This document shows positions 59,983 to 64,000 of a stretch of DNA of 64,000 bases, in pieces. The stretch is from Methylobacterium sp. UNC378MF (lineage in GTDB: Bacteria; Pseudomonadota; Alphaproteobacteria; Rhizobiales; Beijerinckiaceae), in assembly GCF_900103195.1 (NCBI RefSeq), contig NZ_FMWU01000009.1, forward strand, positions 1 to 64,000, written 5' to 3'. Numbering within the stretch: the first letter of the stretch is position 1; every line of letters starts with the position of its first letter. The notes under the pieces are model-generated. The model ran no database searches and was not told where the DNA came from. It saw only the letters and a list, made by a program, of their open reading frames with translations. Both the position numbers and the translations under genes were made by a program.

Positions 59983-60810
59983 TCAGGCCGCCGGATTGAC
60001 GGGCTGATGAAGCCCCTTCGGCGAGATCGTGAAGATCTCGACGCCGGTCTCGGTGACGCCCACGGTGTGCTCGAACTGGGCGGAGAGCGACCGGTCCCGG
60101 GTCACGGCGGTCCAGCCGTCGCCCAGCACCTTCACGGCGGGCCGCCCGAGATTGATCATCGGCTCGATCGTGAAGAACTGGCCGGGCTTGAACGGGACGT
60201 CGTAGCTCGCCTCGACGTAGTGCAGGATCGTAGGGGCATCATGATAGGTGCGCCCGAGCCCGTGGCCGCAGAAATCGCGCACCACTGAGCAGCGCTCGCC
60301 CTCGGCGAAGGATTGGATCGCCCGGCCGATGTCGTTGGTCGAGCCGCCAGGCTTCACCGCCGCGACGCCGCGCATCAGTGCCTCGTAGGTGATCTCGCAC
60401 AGGCGCTGAGCCTTCCGCGGCACTTCGCCGACATAGGCCATCCGACTCGAATCGCCGTGCCAGCCGTCGAGGATCAGGCAGATGTCGAGATTGACGATGT
60501 CGCCCTCGCGGAGCGGCTTGTCGTTGGGAATGCCGTGGCAGACCACGTGGTTGATCGAGGTGCAGATCGACTTCGGATAGCCGCGATAGAGCAGCGAGGC
60601 CGGATAGGCGCCGTGATCCATCGCGAAGGTGTAGGCGAGCTTATCGAGTTCCTCGGTCGTGACGCCGGGCTGCGTCGCCTCCATCAGCAAGTCGAGGGCC
60701 TCGGCCGTGAGCCGCCCCGCCCGGCGCATGCCTTCGAAACCCTCGGGACCGTGGATCGGCGGTTCCGGAGCGCGGCGCGCACCCTGCGCACTGGCTTGTT
60801 CCTGCTGCAT
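59983..60810 (-). CDS. map: Methionine aminopeptidase, type I
   Basis: It removes the N-terminal Met of new proteins, a step the downstream Anbu peptidase presumably also needs. The 275-residue product has SINHVVCHGIPNDKPLREGD, metal ligands in NLDICLILDGWHGDSSRM (two Asp), a His in GHGLGRTYHDAPTILH, and Glu residues in FFTIEPMINLG and QFEHTVGVT. The first 20 residues are a Gln/Ala-rich extension. It is upstream of radC in the same operon. Confidence 0.96.
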   Translation of the reverse strand: MQQEQASAQGARRAPEPPIHGPEGFEGMRRAGRLTAEALDLLMEATQPGVTTEELDKLAYTFAMDHGAYPASLLYRGYPKSICTSINHVVCHGIPNDKPLREGDIVNLDICLILDGWHGDSSRMAYVGEVPRKAQRLCEITYEALMRGVAAVKPGGSTNDIGRAIQSFAEGERCSVVRDFCGHGLGRTYHDAPTILHYVEASYDVPFKPGQFFTIEPMINLGRPAVKVLGDGWTAVTRDRSLSAQFEHTVGVTETGVEIFTISPKGLHQPVNPAA

Positions 60811-61011
60811 GGTCGGGACTTTTTTTCGCGGCGGCGTCTATCGGGCGTCGCTCTATGTACGGTGCGGGGCGCGGGAGGCCAAGCCGCGTCGGCGGACGGT
60901 CGGGCGAGGCTTGCGCCGGCCGCGGGGCTGGCGGCATAAGCGGCCACGAGACGCCCGGGAGCGCGCAGGCAGATTCGCCGCGCACTCCGTCGCGGGGCAG
61001 GCGAGGGCCGG

Positions 61012-61269
61012 ATGGCAGGCAAGGCGGTACCGCACTTCCACAACGAGCCGGGCGTGCCGGTGATCACCGTGGGCGTGAAGGAGTTCATGTGCATCGGCGC
61101 TTTGCCGCCGTTCGACCACCCGCACGTGTTCCTCGACATGGGCGCCGACAGCGAGATCATCTGCCAGTATTGCTCAACGCTCTATCGCTACCGCGCCGGC
61201 CTCAAGGCCGACGAGGCGGAGCCGCAGGCCTGCGTGTGGCGGGACGACGCCAAGCTCGCGGCGGAGTAG
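61012..61269 (+). CDS. Small zinc-finger domain protein (NDUFS6-like)
   Basis: This is an 85-residue protein with the zinc-ligand pattern FMCIGALPPFDHPHVFLDMG then IICQYCSTLYRY, that is one Cys, one His and two Cys, as in the CHCC zinc finger of complex I subunit NDUFS6 and its bacterial relatives. It probably binds one zinc ion. The function in bacteria is not clear; complex I assembly has been suggested for relatives. The ATG at 61012 gives a normal-length product. It precedes the FAD monooxygenase by 12 nt. Confidence 0.87.
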   Translation: MAGKAVPHFHNEPGVPVITVGVKEFMCIGALPPFDHPHVFLDMGADSEIICQYCSTLYRYRAGLKADEAEPQACVWRDDAKLAAE

Positions 61270-61281
61270 GCGCCGCCCACC

Positions 61282-62475
61282 GTGCCCTCTGGCAATCCAT
61301 CTCTGCGGATCGGGATCGTCGGGGCCGGGATCGGCGGCCTCACGGCAGCCTTGGCGCTGTCGGATGCCGGCCATTCCGTCACGATGATCGAGCGGCGGAC
61401 CGGCTTCAGCGAGGTCGGAGCCGGGATCCAGATCTCGCCCAATGCCAGCCGGGTTCTGGCTGGCCTCGGGCTCTCGGCAGCCCTGCGCCGCGCGGCGAGC
61501 GAGCCGCCCTCGGTGGAGGTGCGGGCTCTCGACAGCGGCCGCCGCATCGGCGGCGTGGCGCTCGGGGCGCAGGCGCAGAGCCGGTTCGGCGCGCCCTACT
61601 ACGTCATCCACCGCGCCGATCTGCAGACGCTGCTGCTCGACGCGCTCCGGAGCCGCTCGGCGATCCGCCTGATGATGGGCCGCACCGTGACGGCCGTCGC
61701 CCAGACGGCCTCCGAGGCTGTCCTCACCGTCGAGGGCGCGAGCGGGGCCCAGCCTGTCGGCTTCGACCTCGCGATCGGGGCGGATGGGCTGCGGTCGCGC
61801 CTGCGCACCCATCTCGATTCGGCGCCGCTGCGCCCCGGTCAGGCCGCGGCGTGGCGGGCGCTGATCCCCATGGAGGCGGTGTCGCCGGATCTGCGCGGCG
61901 CCGCGACCGGGCTGTGGCTCGGCCGCGGCCGGCACGTGGTGCATTACCCGGTTCGGGACAGCCAGTTCCTCAACGTCGTGGCCGTGGTTCCCGAGGCGGT
62001 GGGCGACGAGGATTGGGGCCGCCTCGGGGATCCGGCCGTGCTGCGCGGCCATCTGCGCGGCTGCGCCGGCCCTCTGCGCGACCTCCTGAGCCTGCCGGAT
62101 TCCTGGCTGGTCTGGTCGCTCGCGGACCGGGCCGTCGCACGCCCGCTCGCCCGAGACCGGCTCGCGCTGATCGGCGATGCCGGCCATCCGGTGCTGCCCT
62201 ACCTCGCTCAGGGGGCAGCCCTGGCGATCGAGGATGCCGCGATTCTGACGCGCACCCTCGCCGACCACGCGGATGTGCCGGCGGCGCTCGCCGCGTTCTC
62301 GGATGCGCGGACGGCCCGGGCGCGACGGGTCCAGAAGGCGGCGCGGAGCAACGGCCGGACCTATCATGCCGGCGGGCTGGTGGCGCTCCTGCGCAACGCG
62401 GTGATGGCCCGACTCGGCCCGGACGGGATGCGCGACCGCTACGCCTGGCTCTACGGCTGGACGCCTCCCGCTTGA
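61282..62475 (+). CDS. FAD-dependent monooxygenase (salicylate-hydroxylase type)
   Basis: This is a 397-residue flavoprotein aromatic hydroxylase. The first FAD motif IGIVGAGIGGLTAALALSD is at about 9-27, the DG motif is LAIGADGLRSRLR and the GD motif is RLALIGDAGHPVLPYLAQGA, the standard set for PHBH-fold enzymes. IEDAAILTR follows the GD motif. The start is a GTG at 61282, 12 nt after the zinc-finger gene, so they may share a transcript. Possible substrates are salicylate or other phenolics, or a ubiquinone or other precursor; none is proven. Confidence 0.88.
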   Translation: MPSGNPSLRIGIVGAGIGGLTAALALSDAGHSVTMIERRTGFSEVGAGIQISPNASRVLAGLGLSAALRRAASEPPSVEVRALDSGRRIGGVALGAQAQSRFGAPYYVIHRADLQTLLLDALRSRSAIRLMMGRTVTAVAQTASEAVLTVEGASGAQPVGFDLAIGADGLRSRLRTHLDSAPLRPGQAAAWRALIPMEAVSPDLRGAATGLWLGRGRHVVHYPVRDSQFLNVVAVVPEAVGDEDWGRLGDPAVLRGHLRGCAGPLRDLLSLPDSWLVWSLADRAVARPLARDRLALIGDAGHPVLPYLAQGAALAIEDAAILTRTLADHADVPAALAAFSDARTARARRVQKAARSNGRTYHAGGLVALLRNAVMARLGPDGMRDRYAWLYGWTPPA

Positions 62476-62508
62476 TCGGACCCGTCGCCCCCGCTACCGA
62501 GGGCGCAT

Positions 62509-62595
<87 letters not shown>

Positions 62596-62696
62596 ACCCG
62601 CGATCGCGATCCGCCGTTCGGCGCGGTCGCATGCGGCACGCCACCCATTTGGATCCGGGATGGGCCGCCGCCGAGCGGCGCGACGGAGGAAACGGC

Positions 62697-62861
62697 GTGG
62701 TCTACGTGCTGATCATCATGCTCGCCGGCTCGGGCTCCGCGATCGGATCCGTCGAGTTCAACACCCAGCAGGCCTGTGAGGCCGCCGCGAAGCAGATCGC
62801 GGAAGCGGAACGGCCCTATGGCGGGGCCTCCCCGGTCACCGTGTGCGCGCCGAAGGGTTGA
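62697..62861 (+). CDS. Very small protein (54 aa), function unknown
   Basis: This short frame starts at a GTG with a clear CGGAGGA ribosome site six bases ahead, and encodes about 54 residues: VYVLIIMLAGSGSAIGSVEF, then a Cys-containing helix (NTQQACEAAAKQIAEAERPY) and a C-terminal VCAPKG. The first 15 residues are hydrophobic. Two cysteines could form a disulfide if it is exported. Such short proteins are often missed. It lies just after tRNA-Leu. A longer in-frame ATG start exists upstream near 62631, but it has no ribosome site and runs close to the tRNA. Confidence 0.6.
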   Translation: MVYVLIIMLAGSGSAIGSVEFNTQQACEAAAKQIAEAERPYGGASPVTVCAPKG

Positions 62862-62962
62862 GAAGCCGACCGGTCCGCCGCAGGTGATGGCTCACATTTG
62901 AACGATCGCCGAAACCGGCTCTTGTCGACTCCCTGGCAGGATCTCGGCCGGGAGATTCCGGC

Positions 62963-63211
62963 ATGATCGACGCCCTTCAGACCGCCACGACAGGCATGAC
63001 CCGGGCCACCGATCGGCTCGGGAAAGCCGCTGAGACCATCGCGGCAAGCGGCGCCCCGGTCGGCGACACGGCCCTGCCGCCGGCCGCCCAGGTGGATCTC
63101 TCGGGGGCCGTCGCGGACCTGATCGGGTCGAAGTCGGCCTTCGCGTTGAACGCCGCGGTGGCGCGCACCAGCGACCGGATGATGGGGCAGCTCCTCGACA
63201 TCAGCGCCTGA
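62963..63211 (+). CDS. Mini flagellar-rod-like protein (82 aa)
   Basis: The product begins MIDALQTATTGMTRATDRLG, like the N-terminal helix of flagellar rod/hook proteins, and ends VDLSGAVADLIGSKSAFALN, then ARTSDRMMGQLLDISA, like the C-terminal helix of the same family (compare FlgC/FlgE, with a conserved ...AQRAYEANAKVI... type segment). The large central domain is missing, so only the two coiled-coil-forming ends remain. It does not lie near other flagellar genes. Function unknown; the resemblance is by pattern, not by search. Its end overlaps the convergent DUF1275 gene by 11 nt. Confidence 0.65.
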   Translation: MIDALQTATTGMTRATDRLGKAAETIAASGAPVGDTALPPAAQVDLSGAVADLIGSKSAFALNAAVARTSDRMMGQLLDISA

Positions 63212-63899
63212 GGGCGGGAAGGGCGAGGCCCGCCAGGATCGCGGCCGCCGCGAAGAGCAGCGCCACACCGACGAGGCGGTAGGCGACGACCCCCACCACG
63301 CCGCCGGTCAGGAAGGCGCCGACGGTCAGCAGGTACAGCCTCAGCCGCACGGGATCGTGGGGCTTCAGCGCATCGGGTCCGGACGTGCCGCGATCAAGCC
63401 GGCGCGCGAGTTCGATGCCGATATCGGTGATCATGCCGGTCACATGCGTGGTCCGCACCCGCGACTCGGAGATCTTGGTCACGGCCGCGTTCTGCAGGCC
63501 CAGAACGAAGCTCAGGCCGAGAACGAGGGCGTGGCTCCGCGCCGGCTCGTGAAGCGGCAGCACGAGCAGGCCAACTGCGACGAGGAGTATCGCCTCGATG
63601 AAGACCCCGTAGGCATAGGCGCCCGGGTGGGCCCCGCGACGGCGCCGCCGGATCAGCAGCGTCGCGGTGGCGGCGCCGAGGACGAAGAGGATGACGAGCA
63701 GGCCGGCCTGCGCGGCCAGGATGAGGTCGCCCGTGCCGGTCCGATCGGAAATCGCCGAAACGTTCCCGGTCATGTTCGAGGCGTAGAGGCCGACCGCGTA
63801 GAACCCGGCGGTGTTCAATGCGCCGGCTACAGCCGCGAGGGACAGGGCGAGCGCCCGGTCGGCCTCCGGGGTGCGCGTCTCGCCTTCGTGGACCAGCAT
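63201..63899 (-). CDS. DUF1275 (YoaK) family membrane protein
   Basis: This is a 232-residue inner-membrane protein with about six hydrophobic segments. ASNMTGNVSAIS near residue 40 is the YoaK-family signature; LGLQNAAVTKISESRVRTTHVTGMITDIG (shown here only in part as QNAAVTKISESRVRTTHVTG) is the second conserved block, with a related TG motif. The two conserved blocks suggest an internal duplication and a small-molecule or ion pathway, but no transport substrate is known. The end overlaps the previous gene by 11 nt on the opposite strand. Confidence 0.87.
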   Translation of the reverse strand: MLVHEGETRTPEADRALALSLAAVAGALNTAGFYAVGLYASNMTGNVSAISDRTGTGDLILAAQAGLLVILFVLGAATATLLIRRRRRGAHPGAYAYGVFIEAILLVAVGLLVLPLHEPARSHALVLGLSFVLGLQNAAVTKISESRVRTTHVTGMITDIGIELARRLDRGTSGPDALKPHDPVRLRLYLLTVGAFLTGGVVGVVAYRLVGVALLFAAAAILAGLALPALRR

Positions 63900-63961
63900 G
63901 GATTCGTCGGTTGGTTGCGGAGGCCGGATTCGGCCCGGCGCCGCTGTCTTAAGCCAAGCTC

Positions 63962-63984
63962 CCGGGCGCCGTCACGGCGCCCGG
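63962..63984. terminator. Strong hairpin near the right edge
   Basis: CCGGGCGCCG and CGGCGCCCGG make a perfect ten-pair stem around TCA, 63 nt upstream of the DUF1275 gene. With no T run and the next gene beyond the edge it cannot be assigned; it may end a minus-strand gene lying to the right. Confidence 0.4.
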
Positions 63985-64000
63985 AGCGACCCGCACCTCA

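Overview
The window is a stretch of high-GC, gene-dense bacterial chromosome. Gene content points to an alphaproteobacterium of the Hyphomicrobiales, most likely Methylobacterium or a close relative. The evidence is a CIRCE-controlled groES-groEL pair, a DnaG that has lost most zinc ligands, the blocks carA / yqeY-dnaG-rpoD and trxB-greA-carB, an lptF-lptG-lptD-pdxA-rsmA cluster, a two-gene locus matching Fdh4A/Fdh4B of Methylobacterium extorquens, and a CitE-like malyl-CoA enzyme. The genus is inferred from gene content only; no rRNA gene is present. I see no prophage, insertion sequence or CRISPR array.

Layout. 1-4.1 kb: groEL (cut by the left edge), groES with CIRCE, a CorA transporter and a soluble PAS-PAS chemoreceptor. 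4.1-8.6 kb: a minus-strand cassette of esterase, ligase-associated DEXH helicase and PdeM phosphoesterase; the helicase gene carries an in-frame pair of REP-like hairpins. 8.8-12.2 kb: small membrane protein, MATE exporter, glycine-zipper protein, CitE/Mcl2-like enzyme. 12.2-16.5 kb: fdh4A-fdh4B, then DUF952-pyrD. 16.8-19.9 kb: LexA-like S24 regulator, soluble histidine kinase, Tim44-like protein. 19.9-27 kb: the Lpt/pdxA/rsmA cluster. 27-32.5 kb: pepA, a membrane protein, acyl-CoA ligase, MsrP. 32.5-40.6 kb: secreted small protein, LysR regulator with paired upstream boxes, trxB, ELM1-like protein, greA, carB. 40.9-48.1 kb: pseudoazurin, small membrane protein, carA, yqeY, dnaG, rpoD. 48.2-51.6 kb: adenylate cyclase, an AT-richer glycosyltransferase patch, a retropepsin-like protease. 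51.8-54.9 kb: TPP riboswitch and thiOSGE. 55.0-59.1 kb: an ATP-grasp / alpha-E / transglutaminase / Anbu-type proteasome-like operon. 59.2-64 kb: map-radC, a zinc-finger protein, an FAD monooxygenase, tRNA-Leu(UAA), two very small proteins and a DUF1275 (YoaK-type) protein.

How the genes fit together. Most of the window is housekeeping: protein folding, outer-membrane LPS export, pyrimidine/arginine precursors (carA, carB, pyrD), replication and transcription (dnaG, rpoD, greA), thiamine and PLP synthesis. The least understood parts are the Anbu operon, where a peptide-bond-forming enzyme sits with two predicted peptidases, and fdh4AB, which in methylotrophs is needed for formate oxidation. 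Two intergenic 94-bp inverted-repeat elements with identical architecture (33-nt arms, 28-nt centre) lie 13 kb apart, and a different repeat pair has been absorbed into the helicase coding sequence.
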